Below are positions 8,391 through 17,389 of a stretch of 64,000 nt of DNA, piece by piece (within the stretch, counting starts at the first letter, position 1; the number at the start of each line of letters is the position of its first letter). The notes under the pieces were generated by a model. That model had not been told where the DNA came from. It saw nothing but the letters and a program-made list of their open reading frames with translations, and searched no databases. Position numbers and translations under genes: made by a program. Origin of the DNA: an uncultured Marivita sp. (GTDB lineage Bacteria > Pseudomonadota > Alphaproteobacteria > Rhodobacterales > Rhodobacteraceae); contig NZ_CANKYW010000003.1 of the NCBI RefSeq assembly GCF_947488135.1, positions 273,788 through 337,787 of the forward strand. Reading direction: 5' to 3'.

Positions 8391-9272
8391 ATGGAAAAAC
8401 GCGTCACGTTCAAAGGCATCTGGTTGCCGATCCTGCTGGTCGCCCCGCAGATCGCGATCACGGCCGTGTTCTTCTTCTACCCGGCAGGGCAGGCGATCTG
8501 GCAATCGCTGTTCATTCCCGACCCGTTCGGGTTCTCGATGCAATGGGTGGGGCTGGGGAATTTCGAATTCCTGTTTTCCGACCCGTTCTATCGCGCGTCC
8601 TTCGTCACCACGGCGGTCTTCTCGATCCTTGTCACGGTTGTGTCGATGGGCATCGCGCTTTACCTCGCGGTGCTGGCGGACCGGCTGATCAAGGGGTCTG
8701 GCACCTACCGCACGCTGCTGATCTGGCCCTACGCGGTGGCGCCCGCGGTGGCAGGTGTGCTGTGGCTTTTCATGTTCAACACGCGGGTCGGCGTGGTGTC
8801 GTGGTATCTGGGCCAGTTGGGCTATGATTGGAACCACGTCCTGAACGAAGGCGAGGCGATGGGCCTTGTCGTCGTCGCGTCGGCTTGGGGCCGCATCAGC
8901 TATAATTTCCTGTTCTTCCTCGCCGGCCTGCAAGCGATCCCGAAATCGGTGATCGAGGCTGCCGCGATCGACGGCGCGCGCTTCTGGACGCGGTTCCGCA
9001 CCATCGTGTTCCCGCTTTTGTCCCCCACCACCTTCTTTCTTCTTGTGGTGAACATCATCTACGCCTTCTTCGAAACCTTCGGCGTGATCCACACGATCAC
9101 CAGCGGTGGCCCGCAACAGGCCACGACGATCCTGGTCTACAAGGTCTATTCCGACGGCTTCGTCGGGCAGGACCTTGGCTCGTCCGCGGCGCAGTCGGTG
9201 GTGCTGCTGGTCCTCGTGTCGATCCTCACCGTCGTGCAGTTCAAGTATATCGAACGCAGGGTGCATTACTGA
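8391..9272 (+). CDS. ugpA: Glycerol-3-phosphate ABC transporter permease UgpA
   Basis: 293 aa inner-membrane permease of the carbohydrate-uptake-1 family. Hydrophobic segments start near residue 12, and the coupling loop reads [20 protein letters not shown] with the conserved EAA and Gly. [19 protein letters not shown] matches the UgpA C-terminal region. It partners UgpE in the membrane. The TGA overlaps the downstream ATG (9269-9274 region). Confidence 0.92.
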   Translation: MEKRVTFKGIWLPILLVAPQIAITAVFFFYPAGQAIWQSLFIPDPFGFSMQWVGLGNFEFLFSDPFYRASFVTTAVFSILVTVVSMGIALYLAVLADRLIKGSGTYRTLLIWPYAVAPAVAGVLWLFMFNTRVGVVSWYLGQLGYDWNHVLNEGEAMGLVVVASAWGRISYNFLFFLAGLQAIPKSVIEAAAIDGARFWTRFRTIVFPLLSPTTFFLLVVNIIYAFFETFGVIHTITSGGPQQATTILVYKVYSDGFVGQDLGSSAAQSVVLLVLVSILTVVQFKYIERRVHY

Positions 9273-10126
9273 TGTCTGACCACACTGGCATGGTGGAAAA
9301 GCGCGGCGTCGGTCTTTGGCTGACGCATCTGGGCCTGATCATCGGGGTGTTGTTCATCTTCTTCCCGATCTGGCTGGCCTTCGTCGCCTCCACTGTCACG
9401 CAACCCGAAATCGTCCGCCCGCCGATGCCTCTTCTGCCGGGGGACCAGTTCTTTGAAAACTACGGGCGGGCCCTGACCTCCGGGATCAACGCGCCCGTGG
9501 CGCTGATGTTGTTCAATTCGCTGGTAATGGCGATGGGCATTGCATTGGGCAAGATCGCGATCTCGCTCCTGTCGGCCTTTGCCATCGTCTATTTCCGCTT
9601 CCCGCTGCGCAAGACGTTCTTCTGGCTGATCTTCCTGACGCTCATGCTGCCGGTCGAGGTGCGGATCGTGCCGACCTACGAGGTGATCGCGAATTTCGGG
9701 ATGCTCAACTCGTACCAGGGCCTGATCCTGCCACTTGTCGCCTCCGCCACGGCAACCTTCCTCTTCCGGCAATTCTTCATGACCGTGCCGGATGAGCTGG
9801 CCGAGGCGGCGCGGGTCGATGGCGCGAAACCGATGCGGTTCTTTGTCGACATCCTTCTGCCCATGAGCCGTACCAATATCGCGGCCCTCTTCGTGATCCT
9901 GTTCATCTATGGCTGGAACCAGTACCTCTGGCCGCTGCTGATCACGACCGACCCCGAGATGAACACCATCGTCATGGGCATCAAACAGATGTTCCCGTCC
10001 GGCGACGATACCGCCGATTGGCCGGTGATCATGGCGACCTCGATCCTGGCGATGGTGCCGCCGGTTCTGGTGGTTGTCGGGATGCAAAGGCTGTTCGTAC
10101 GCGGACTGGTAGAGAGCGAGAAATAA
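9272..10126 (+). CDS. ugpE: Glycerol-3-phosphate ABC transporter permease UgpE
   Basis: 284 aa partner permease. Coupling loop [20 protein letters not shown], earlier [13 protein letters not shown] and [18 protein letters not shown], and [13 protein letters not shown] are standard UgpE features. The start ATG overlaps the ugpA stop codon, and its TAA overlaps the ugpC ATG, so ugpAEC are translationally coupled. Confidence 0.92.
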   Translation: MSDHTGMVEKRGVGLWLTHLGLIIGVLFIFFPIWLAFVASTVTQPEIVRPPMPLLPGDQFFENYGRALTSGINAPVALMLFNSLVMAMGIALGKIAISLLSAFAIVYFRFPLRKTFFWLIFLTLMLPVEVRIVPTYEVIANFGMLNSYQGLILPLVASATATFLFRQFFMTVPDELAEAARVDGAKPMRFFVDILLPMSRTNIAALFVILFIYGWNQYLWPLLITTDPEMNTIVMGIKQMFPSGDDTADWPVIMATSILAMVPPVLVVVGMQRLFVRGLVESEK

Positions 10127-11127
10127 TGGCGACCGTCACACTTCGTAACGTCAAAAAATCCTTCGGAAAAACCGATGTCATCCACGGCGTCGATATCGAC
10201 ATCGCGGATGGGGAATTCATCGTCATCGTCGGCCCTTCGGGCTGTGGCAAGTCGACCCTGCTGCGGATGGTGGCCGGGCTTGAGACCATCACTTCCGGCG
10301 AAGTGCAGATCGATGGCAAGGTGGTCAACACGATCGAACCGATGGAACGCGACATCGCCATGGTGTTCCAGAACTACGCGCTCTATCCGCATATGTCGGT
10401 TTTCGACAACATGGCCTATGGGCTCAAGATCGCGAAGGTTCCGAAATCCGAAATCGCGGACCGGGTCGCGACGGCAGCCAAGCTCTTGCAGCTGGAGCCC
10501 TACCTGCAACGCAAGCCGCGCGAACTTTCCGGCGGTCAGCGTCAGCGCGTGGCGATGGGGCGTGCGATCGTGCGCAAGCCAGCGGTGTTCCTCTTCGACG
10601 AACCGCTCAGCAATCTCGATGCCAAACTGCGTGTGCAAATGCGGCTGGAAATCAAGGCTCTACAGCGCGAACTCGGCGTCACTGCGCTTTACGTCACGCA
10701 TGACCAGGTCGAAGCGATGACGCTTGCCGACCGCATGGTCGTGATGAATGGCGGTGTCGCGGACCAGATCGGCAAACCGCTCGACGTCTACGCCGATCCG
10801 CAAACCGCCTTCGTCGCCGGCTTCATCGGCTCACCGCCCACCAACTTCCTCGACGGTGGCCTCGTGCCCGGCCTCTCCAACGGTGTCACGCTGGGGATCC
10901 GACCCGAGCACATCCAGATGGGCGACCCCGGCCGCCTCTCCGCCCATGTCGCCTACACCGAAGCGCTCGGAGCAGAGACCCTGATCCACTGCCGCCTGAC
11001 CGACGGCAGCCAACTTACGGCCCGCCAAGACGCCTCCGTACCCATCCCGGCCGAGGGCCAAAGCATCGGCATCACATGGGAAGACGGCCACGCCATGACC
11101 TTCGACGCGAATGGGCGCAGGCTCTAG
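10126..11127 (+). CDS. ugpC: Glycerol-3-phosphate ABC transporter ATP-binding protein UgpC
   Basis: 333 aa; start ATG 10126 chosen because it overlaps the ugpE stop. An earlier in-frame start only reads back through ugpE in another frame. Walker [10 protein letters not shown], signature [16 protein letters not shown], Walker [13 protein letters not shown], switch [16 protein letters not shown], then a TOBE/MalK-like regulatory domain (about residues 235-333) with [10 protein letters not shown]. Energises UgpAE. Last gene of the phn-ugp series; a hairpin at 11146-11181 follows. Confidence 0.93.
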   Translation: MATVTLRNVKKSFGKTDVIHGVDIDIADGEFIVIVGPSGCGKSTLLRMVAGLETITSGEVQIDGKVVNTIEPMERDIAMVFQNYALYPHMSVFDNMAYGLKIAKVPKSEIADRVATAAKLLQLEPYLQRKPRELSGGQRQRVAMGRAIVRKPAVFLFDEPLSNLDAKLRVQMRLEIKALQRELGVTALYVTHDQVEAMTLADRMVVMNGGVADQIGKPLDVYADPQTAFVAGFIGSPPTNFLDGGLVPGLSNGVTLGIRPEHIQMGDPGRLSAHVAYTEALGAETLIHCRLTDGSQLTARQDASVPIPAEGQSIGITWEDGHAMTFDANGRRL

Positions 11128-11145
11128 GCGATGTCGCCGATAAGC

Positions 11146-11181
11146 ACGAAGGGTGCCGCGACCCGGCGGCATCTTTCGTGT
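11146..11181. terminator. Imperfect hairpin after ugpC
   Basis: CACGAAGGGTGCCGC and GCGGCATCTTTCGTG fold around a GACCCG loop into a long stem with two mismatches. It lies between ugpC (plus) and tRNA-Cys (minus), where both transcripts should end. No clear T-run follows on either strand, so termination is inferred from position. Confidence 0.4.
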
Positions 11182-11203
11182 CTGGAATGGTGAAAAAAGT
11201 GAT

Positions 11204-11277
11204 TGGAGGCGAGTACCGGAATCGAACCGGTGTACACGGATTTGCAATCCGCTGCGTCACCACTCCGCCAACTCGCC
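11204..11277 (-). tRNA. tRNA-Cys (GCA)
   Basis: Read on the minus strand, acceptor GGCGAGT pairs with ACTCGCC, the anticodon loop is TTGCAAA (anticodon GCA), the T arm contains GGTTCGATTCC, and CCA is encoded at 11204-11206. Single copy in the window, with no integrase or attachment-site duplication beside it. Confidence 0.95.
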
Positions 11278-11439
11278 AGAGTGGAGGTCTGATTAGGCGC
11301 TCGGGCGATGCGCGTCAAGCGGATATCGGATGTGCGGGCCAACACAGGATGTGGCAGTATTTCGCGCGTTCTGCGCATTGCTGAAACCGGTCAGCTATGG
11401 CAGAAGTCCTACAGCGAACTGAACGGATGAGTTTAGCCA

Positions 11440-12093
11440 ATGACTGATTTTGCCGCCCGCCGGATCATGATGGTCGACACACAGGTGCGTCCGTCCGATG
11501 TGACCAAGTTTCCGATCATCGACGCGATGCTGTCCGTTCCGCGGGAGCTTTATGTGCCGCGCGAGCAGACCGAGGCGGCGTATATCAGCGAGAACATCAC
11601 GATCGCGCCCGGGCGCGTTTTGCTCGAGCCGCGCACTCTGGCCAAGCTGCTGGACGCGCTCAACGTGTCGGGCGACGAGCTCGTGCTCGATATCGGGGCA
11701 GGGTACGGGTATTCCTCTGCGGTAGTGGCCCGGATGGCCGAGGCGGTGATCGCGGTGGAAGAGGACGAAACCATCGCTGCCGAAGCGCAGGCCATCCTGT
11801 CGGACCAGGGCGCGGACAACGTGGTGATCCATGTCGGACCTCTCACCGAGGGGGCCGCGCAGCACGGGCCCTACGATGCGATTCTCATCGAGGGCGCGGT
11901 CGAGCAGGTTCCACAGGCGTTGATCGACCAGATCAAGGACGGCGGTCGCATCGGCTGTGTCTTCATGGAAGGCGCTCTGGGTGTTGTCAGAATCGGTCAC
12001 AAGATCGATGGTGAGATGTCGTGGCGCTTTGCGTTCAACGCCTCCGCGCCGGTCCTGCCGGGATTCGCGAAAGAAACGGCTTTCGCATTGTAA
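11440..12093 (+). CDS. pcm: Protein-L-isoaspartate O-methyltransferase family protein
   Basis: 217 aa. The SAM-binding motif [14 protein letters not shown] (about residues 82-95) and the post-I acidic VIAVEEDE are clear. The upstream REXYVP-like stretch (PRELYVP) and [17 protein letters not shown] match the PCMT family, which repairs isoaspartyl residues in aged proteins in the cytoplasm. Alphaproteobacterial members of this subgroup commonly sit in front of tolC, as here, so a role linked to envelope export is possible but unproven. Confidence 0.85.
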   Translation: MTDFAARRIMMVDTQVRPSDVTKFPIIDAMLSVPRELYVPREQTEAAYISENITIAPGRVLLEPRTLAKLLDALNVSGDELVLDIGAGYGYSSAVVARMAEAVIAVEEDETIAAEAQAILSDQGADNVVIHVGPLTEGAAQHGPYDAILIEGAVEQVPQALIDQIKDGGRIGCVFMEGALGVVRIGHKIDGEMSWRFAFNASAPVLPGFAKETAFAL

Positions 12094-12146
12094 GAAACGC
12101 GTCGCAAGATAGATAAGAACCGAACGGTCTTTTGGGGACAGCAGGC

Positions 12147-13556
12147 ATGGCAAAACGGACAAAACTGGCTGCACTTGCAGTCGCGCTGGGGCTGACCATC
12201 ACGGCCCCCGTGGCGCAGGCGGACACACTGGCCGACGCGATGATCGGCGCCTACAACACCAGCGGGCTGCTCGAACAGAACCGTGCGGTTCTGCGCGCCG
12301 CCGATGAGGACGTGGCGCAGGCGATGGCCGGGCTGCGCCCAGTGATTGCGTGGTCGGCTGATGCCACACGCCAGTTCGGCACGACCCGGAGCGCATCGAC
12401 CAGCAACACGATCATCCCGTCCGTTTCGAACACGATCTCTGCCAGCCTGAGTGCGGAACTGACGATCTTCGACAACGGGCAGACCAAGTTTGCCATCGAG
12501 ACCGCCAAGGAGGCGGTGCTCGGGACACGCCAGCAGTTGATCAATGTCGAACAGCAGGTGCTCTTGCGGGCGGTCGAAGCCTATCTCGAAGTCCAGCGCG
12601 CCATTGAAAACGTCGGCCTGCGCGAAAACAACGTCCGCCTGATCGCGCAGGAATTGCGCGCGGCGCAGGAACGTTTCGAAGTCGGCGAAGTTACCCGGAC
12701 CGACACGTCGCTTGCGGAGGCCCGTCTGGCAGCGGCCCGCAGCCAGTTGGCTGCCGCCGAGGGCGCGCTGACTGTCGCGCGCGAGGAATACCTTGCCGTT
12801 GTGGGGCGTCTGCCGGGGCAACTCGAACCTCTGCGCAGCCTGCCGAACCTTCCTGACACGGTCGAAGCGGCCAAGGCGATCGCGGTGCGGGAACATCCGC
12901 AGGTCAAATCGGTGCAACACCAGGTGGCCGCTGCCGAACTGAACATCCTGCGCGCCGAGGCCGCAATGAAGCCGACGGTGAACCTGACGGGGCGGTTGAC
13001 TGTTACCGAAGGCATCAACTCCGACCGGTTCTCCCGTGGTGGCACAGTGGGTATCGAAGCCGGTGGTCCGATCTACCAGGGCGGTCGTCTGACGTCGCTT
13101 GTGCGGCAGGCGATGGCGAACCGGGATGCGTCCCGTGGTCAGCTCCTGCAGGTGATCGACCAAATCTCGCAGAACGTCGGCAACGCTTATGCGCAGTTGC
13201 GGATCGCACGTGCGAGCCTCGATTCCACTGATCGGCAGGTGCGCGCTGCGACCGTGGCTTTCCGAGGTGTGCGCGAAGAAGCGGCGCTTGGGGCCCGGAC
13301 CACGCTGGACGTTCTGAACGCCGAGCAGGAACTGCTGGACGCCCGGTCGGCGGCGATTTCGGCGGAAGTGGATGAAAACATCGCGGCCTATCGCGTGCTC
13401 TCCACCTTGGGTCGGTTGACCGCGACGAACCTTGGCCTGAACGTGCCGCAGTATGACCCGGTGAGCTACTACAACCTCGTCAAGGACGCGCCGATTCAGA
13501 AAAGCAAGCAGGGCCAGCAACTTGACCGTGTTCTTCAGTCTCTAGGAAAAAACTAA
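12147..13556 (+). CDS. tolC: TolC family outer-membrane efflux/secretion channel
   Basis: 469 aa from ATG 12147 (a TTG five codons earlier is possible). Signal peptide 1-25 (AQA before Asp). The body is the two-fold repeated outer-membrane efflux protein domain, rich in long amphipathic helices (for example EVGEVTRTDTSLAEARLAA and ALGARTTLDVLNAEQELLDAR), the hallmark of TolC tunnels. It forms the outer-membrane exit duct for type I secretion and RND or MFP efflux. It starts 53 bases after pcm and precedes the PopZ-like gene. Confidence 0.92.
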   Translation: MAKRTKLAALAVALGLTITAPVAQADTLADAMIGAYNTSGLLEQNRAVLRAADEDVAQAMAGLRPVIAWSADATRQFGTTRSASTSNTIIPSVSNTISASLSAELTIFDNGQTKFAIETAKEAVLGTRQQLINVEQQVLLRAVEAYLEVQRAIENVGLRENNVRLIAQELRAAQERFEVGEVTRTDTSLAEARLAAARSQLAAAEGALTVAREEYLAVVGRLPGQLEPLRSLPNLPDTVEAAKAIAVREHPQVKSVQHQVAAAELNILRAEAAMKPTVNLTGRLTVTEGINSDRFSRGGTVGIEAGGPIYQGGRLTSLVRQAMANRDASRGQLLQVIDQISQNVGNAYAQLRIARASLDSTDRQVRAATVAFRGVREEAALGARTTLDVLNAEQELLDARSAAISAEVDENIAAYRVLSTLGRLTATNLGLNVPQYDPVSYYNLVKDAPIQKSKQGQQLDRVLQSLGKN

Positions 13557-13625
13557 GTTTTTCATCATCTGTTGTGCGAAACGCGCGGCCAAGCTACTCT
13601 GCCGCAGAGGTAGCAGTGGTGAACC

Positions 13626-14831
13626 ATGTCTGATCCCGTGACAAACGTGGAAATCGAGGACGTTCTGTCGTCCATTCGAAAGCTCGTGGCTGAAGAGACA
13701 CGCGCCACCCCACCTGCGGCCAAGCCCAAGGCAGAACGTCCGGGTCGGCTCGTTCTCACGCCCGCGCAGCGGGTGAAGGATGATGATCCGGCACCCAAGG
13801 CACCCGTTTCTGAGCCTGTTCTGCTGACCCAGCCGATATCCAAACCTTCGGAGCCGGTTGGCGAACGTGCCATTGACGAAATTCCGGGCGATGCGCGGTT
13901 GGCGGAATTCGGTCAGGTCGAGGGGGCCTTTCCGGATCTTGATGATTTTGACGAGACCGAACCTGAGACTGCGGTTTCTCCGCAGGAACAGGAGCCGGAA
14001 GAAGAAGACATCGCTGCGCGGGGCAACCTCAGTCGCTTGATCGAACAGGAGGTGGCGTCCGCGCTCGGAATGCACGCGCAGGAACAAACGGTAGGGGAAG
14101 AGGATTCCGACGCGGTGGCCGAAGCTGGAGCCGCCGACGAGACTTGGCTCGATGAGGGCTGGGAAGAGGCCGAGTGGGACGGGCCGGAAGAGCCGGACTA
14201 TGCCGCTTCTGTGTCCGACGCGCTGGATGAGATTGAGGCGCTGGATGAAGACGGAACGTCGGATGACGAGATCATTCCAGAGCAGGCGGCCGCATTTGTC
14301 TCTGAGGACGTGCAAGACGATGATGGTGATGCGCCTGCGCCCGAACCCACGGTCGACGCGGAACCATCGCCGCCGCTCACACTGGAAGACAAGGTGGCAG
14401 CACTCGGTCGTCTCGTCGCGCGCGATACAAACGAGTTCGAGGAGGAGCGCGATCGCCCGGATGCGGACGAATTGTCAGCCGCGTCCGAACCGATGGCCTG
14501 GCCCGATCCTGCTCCGTTTGAACACGTGCACGACGACACACCCGAGGTTGGCTCTAACGTCCTGCACGCGCGGAATGCATGGCCCCAGAATCAAGCACCC
14601 GAAGAGGTGGCCGAGGACGCGCCAACCGAAGAGGACGACGCGCAATTGCCGGCTGTCACGACAGACCAGTCCGCGCCGATCGAGATCGATGAAGAGATGC
14701 TGCGCGATCTGGTGGTGGATATCGTCCGCCAAGAGCTTCAAGGCGCGCTCGGGGAACGCATCACGCGCAACGTGCGTAAACTGGTGCGCCGCGAAATCCA
14801 TCGGATGCTGATCTCTCAGGACTTCGACTGA
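13626..14831 (+). CDS. DUF2497 / PopZ-like acidic protein
   Basis: 401 aa. It begins with the conserved N-terminal helix IEDVLSSIRKLV and ends with a helical block (LRDLVVDIVRQEL, RKLVRREIHRML); between them lies a long, low-complexity, strongly acidic linker rich in Glu, Asp, Pro and Ala. That architecture (N-terminal client-binding helix, acidic disordered spacer, C-terminal oligomerisation helices) is that of PopZ, the polar scaffold of Caulobacter. The linker here is longer than in Caulobacter PopZ (177 aa in total). Position after tolC is the usual alphaproteobacterial context. Confidence 0.75.
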   Translation: MSDPVTNVEIEDVLSSIRKLVAEETRATPPAAKPKAERPGRLVLTPAQRVKDDDPAPKAPVSEPVLLTQPISKPSEPVGERAIDEIPGDARLAEFGQVEGAFPDLDDFDETEPETAVSPQEQEPEEEDIAARGNLSRLIEQEVASALGMHAQEQTVGEEDSDAVAEAGAADETWLDEGWEEAEWDGPEEPDYAASVSDALDEIEALDEDGTSDDEIIPEQAAAFVSEDVQDDDGDAPAPEPTVDAEPSPPLTLEDKVAALGRLVARDTNEFEEERDRPDADELSAASEPMAWPDPAPFEHVHDDTPEVGSNVLHARNAWPQNQAPEEVAEDAPTEEDDAQLPAVTTDQSAPIEIDEEMLRDLVVDIVRQELQGALGERITRNVRKLVRREIHRMLISQDFD

Positions 14832-14889
14832 TCTTTCGCAACGTGACACAGGCGTGCTGACCTGCGCGCATCAATCTTTGACACGCAAA

Positions 14890-14920
14890 AGAAAACGCGC
14901 CCCGAAGAGGCGCGTTTTCT
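14890..14920. terminator. Bidirectional terminator
   Basis: AGAAAACGCGCC and GGCGCGTTTTCT form a perfect 12-bp stem with a 7-base loop. A-rich and T-rich ends make it a terminator in both directions, between the convergent PopZ-like gene and the DUF6280-type gene. Confidence 0.85.
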
Positions 14921-14938
14921 GCCAATAGGCTTCGTGAT

Positions 14939-15262
14939 TTAAGCGGCTTCTGCCTGCTGAGCAGCGGCGTTGCGACGCTCACTCTCTTCGCGCGACAGCG
15001 CAACAGAGGTGCGGACACCCTTGCCCACAAATTCCATCAAACCGGCGACCACGCGTTCGTTCGGGTCAATTCCGGCACAGCTCAGAACTTCGCGTCCGTC
15101 ACGCGACCGCGCCCAACGCGCGATTTGTTCTGGTCCGTTTCCATACTTCTTGTCGTCTGCGATTGCATCGTCCAAAGCGGCAAGAACCACGGCAGCAAAC
15201 AGCTTGCGCGCGCGATTACCTTGCTCGGCGTTGAAGGCGGTACCGTCAACGAAATCTTTCAT
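14939..15262 (-). CDS. DUF6280-type small conserved protein
   Basis: 107 aa from ATG 15262, which has an AGGACGG ribosome binding site. The longer frame to 15394 has no such signal. The sequence (KDFVDGTAFN, NRARKLFAAVVLAALDDAI, RWARSRDGREVLSCAGI) is a highly conserved Rhodobacterales protein that I recall as DUF6280. It is mostly helical and basic with no membrane segment; function unknown. Its gene points away from efp, the two sharing a 215-base AT-rich intergenic region. Confidence 0.8.
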   Translation of the reverse strand: MKDFVDGTAFNAEQGNRARKLFAAVVLAALDDAIADDKKYGNGPEQIARWARSRDGREVLSCAGIDPNERVVAGLMEFVGKGVRTSVALSREESERRNAAAQQAEAA

Positions 15263-15477
15263 GATCCGTCCTGTGATTATTGGTCTTGTGTTTTCCGGCG
15301 TGAAGCTTCTTATGGCGTATTCCAGTCGATTCGGATACCCTATATTTGCATACCTTTTATGCACAAAGCGCATGGCTTTCTGCGGGTGCAACACGATATC
15401 TGGTTGTCTGGACAGCCTCTCATAGGCCAGATATAGGACCGGTCACAAATCCATCAACCTTTTGCCAAAGTTTTGCC

Positions 15478-16041
15478 ATGCCAAAGATCAACGGAAACGA
15501 GATTCGCCCCGGTAACGTGCTGGAGCATAATGACGGCCTCTGGGCTGCGGTCAAAGTCGACCATGTAAAACCCGGCAAGGGCGGAGCGTTTGCCCAGGTC
15601 GAGATGAAAAACCTGCGCAACGGGTCCAAGCTCAACGAACGTTTCCGCTCTGCCGACAAGGTCGAGCGCGTGCGTCTCGAGCAGAAGGACATGCAGTTTC
15701 TTTATGAGACCGACGGAATGCTCGTGTTCATGGACACCGAAACCTACGATCAGGTCGAACTGCCCGCCGACATCCTTGGCGAACGCCGCCCCTTCCTCCA
15801 GGACGGCATGACCATCGTCGTGGAATTCCACGAGTCCGAGGCACTGAACGCGACGCTGCCGCAAAAGGCAACGTGCAAGATTGAAGAGACCGAACCGGTA
15901 GTCAAAGGCCAGACCGCGGCCAACAGCTTCAAACCTGCGATCCTCGACAACGGGGTTAAGGTCATGGTGCCGCCCTTCGTCGGGCAGGACGAAATGATCG
16001 TCGTGAACACCGAAACGATGGAATATTCCGAGCGCGCCTGA
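15478..16041 (+). CDS. efp: Elongation factor P
   Basis: 187 aa. Three beta-barrel domains: N-terminal KOW-like domain with the loop KPGKGGAF, in which Lys34 is the position modified in E. coli; a central OB domain; and a C-terminal domain ending [10 protein letters not shown] and MEYSERA. It rescues ribosomes stalled at polyproline. Start ATG 15478 is fixed by family length, although the upstream bases (CTTTTGCCAAAGTTTTGCC) hold no Shine-Dalgarno sequence. The proline-rich FtsY at 49277 is an obvious potential client in this window (inference). Confidence 0.96.
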   Translation: MPKINGNEIRPGNVLEHNDGLWAAVKVDHVKPGKGGAFAQVEMKNLRNGSKLNERFRSADKVERVRLEQKDMQFLYETDGMLVFMDTETYDQVELPADILGERRPFLQDGMTIVVEFHESEALNATLPQKATCKIEETEPVVKGQTAANSFKPAILDNGVKVMVPPFVGQDEMIVVNTETMEYSERA

Positions 16042-16092
16042 TCTCGGGACCCGTGCGCACATCCCCCGAAACCGCCGGGGGTCCAACATACG

Positions 16093-16126
16093 AAAAGGCC
16101 TCCGGCATCTGCTAGGAGGCCTTTTT
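16093..16126 (+). terminator. efp terminator overlapping the next gene's ribosome binding site
   Basis: AAAAGGCCTCC and GGAGGCCTTTTT make an 11-bp stem with an 11-base loop and a T-run: a textbook intrinsic terminator 51 bases after efp. The 3' arm contains AGGAGG at 16114-16119, which is the only ribosome binding site of the following GNAT gene (ATG 16128). Folding would therefore hide that site. Confidence 0.8.
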
Positions 16127-16127
16127 G

Positions 16128-16589
16128 ATGGACATCGTCGAACCACACCCCTCTCGTGTTATTTCATTGTTCCGAGCGCTGCACACTTTCCATGCGGAAT
16201 TGTCGCCCGGGATGTATCACTGCGACGGAACCGACGCGGACTACCAGACAATCCTTGAAAACATCTGCGCCGGTGGAGGGCGTATCTTCGCGCATGATGA
16301 CGGTTGGGGCTTGGTGTCCTATGTCCTTGCACGACCCGATGTTTTGCCACGCACCGCCATGCGCTGTGAAAGGCGTCTCTTGGTGATCGAGCATTTCTAT
16401 GTCGCCCCCGTTGTCCGTGGCATGGGGTTGGGTCGGCAACTGATCGCGCGCGTCGAGGACTGGGTGCGGGATCTGGGTCTCGACGGATGGCATCTGACGC
16501 ACCACGCCAGCAATTCCGACGCAGAACGTTTTTACCGCTCTGTTGGAGCCGAACCTAAGATCAGTGTCAGCGTCAAATCGGTCGTCTGA
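16128..16589 (+). CDS. GNAT family N-acetyltransferase
   Basis: 153 aa from ATG 16128, spaced 8 bases after AGGAGG. The acetyl-CoA pyrophosphate loop is VRGMGLGRQLI (motif A, about residues 98-108), preceded by EHFYVAPV and followed by the motif B region HHASNSDAERFYRSVGAEP. Substrate unknown. A TTG codon just before the ATG could also start. Expression is probably limited by the terminator hairpin that contains its ribosome binding site. Confidence 0.82.
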   Translation: MDIVEPHPSRVISLFRALHTFHAELSPGMYHCDGTDADYQTILENICAGGGRIFAHDDGWGLVSYVLARPDVLPRTAMRCERRLLVIEHFYVAPVVRGMGLGRQLIARVEDWVRDLGLDGWHLTHHASNSDAERFYRSVGAEPKISVSVKSVV

Positions 16590-16595
16590 GACAGG

Positions 16596-17330
16596 CTAGA
16601 CCGGATACCTGACAACCGCGTCGCCCGCCGCCAAATCGCCGGTGGCGCGGTCAAACCGCAGATAGGCAAGGCCCTTGCCGCCCGCCTGCGTATAGAGCGT
16701 CCCGGCTGGTTTGCCATCTACCAGAATTTCCGTCCCCACGGGGACAGGAGAACTCACACGGACCTGCGCCAAACCCTTGCGCAGTTCGGTCTTGTGCTTC
16801 ATCCGCGCCGTGACTTCCTGCCCAACATAGCAGCCCTTGCGGAAATCCACGCCGTTCAACCGCTCGAACCCCATTTCGAGAATGAAACTGTCCGGCGTCA
16901 GTTCGACACCACTTTCCGGCACGATGGCCTCCACGCGCAGCGCGTCCCAATCGACGTCCTGATCTCCCGGTTGTCCATCGTAGCCGCGCCAGCCCAAAGT
17001 CGGATCGCGCGGATCGGCAAAGGCACCGTCGGGGATATCGCCGAGCCCACGCGTGACGGTGCGATCGGTGTCTTCGATCTCTACGGCAGAGCGCAGTTTA
17101 TACATCATGAGCGCCTGCTTCAGTCCGCCCGCCAAGGGCGTGGCCACGTCCAGGAGAGTGTCTGTCCCCATGGGGACAAGAAAGAAATCAGCGCGATACT
17201 TGCCCTGCGGCGTGAGCATGGCGGTGTAGACAAGCCCCTGATCGAGTCGCTCGACATCGTTGGTGACAAGCCCTTGCAGGAAGTGCCGCGCGTCCGCTCC
17301 GCTGATCCTCAGAACCGTTCGATCCGTCAT
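16596..17330 (-). CDS. ygfZ: YgfZ/GcvT folate-binding protein
   Basis: 244 aa. The signature KGCYVGQE (Lys-Gly-Cys-Tyr-x-Gly-Gln-Glu) near residue 170 identifies YgfZ, a tetrahydrofolate-dependent factor that helps build or repair iron-sulfur clusters in certain enzymes. The N-terminal FLQGLVTNDV and ALMMYKLRSAVEI segments fit the GcvT-like fold. It lies 59 bases after bufD in the same direction and could be read from the same transcript. It converges with the GNAT gene, the two stops being only 6 bases apart. Confidence 0.92.
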   Translation of the reverse strand: MTDRTVLRISGADARHFLQGLVTNDVERLDQGLVYTAMLTPQGKYRADFFLVPMGTDTLLDVATPLAGGLKQALMMYKLRSAVEIEDTDRTVTRGLGDIPDGAFADPRDPTLGWRGYDGQPGDQDVDWDALRVEAIVPESGVELTPDSFILEMGFERLNGVDFRKGCYVGQEVTARMKHKTELRKGLAQVRVSSPVPVGTEILVDGKPAGTLYTQAGGKGLAYLRFDRATGDLAAGDAVVRYPV

Positions 17331-17389
17331 GTCGCCCCCTGACTGTGTTCCCGCCAGAGATAACGGTCATGTGCCGGGGTACAAGGGGG

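Noticed and set aside
11204..11277. tRNA-Cys as an integration site
   Set aside because: No integrase, direct repeat of the tRNA 3' end or foreign gene block is seen on either side.
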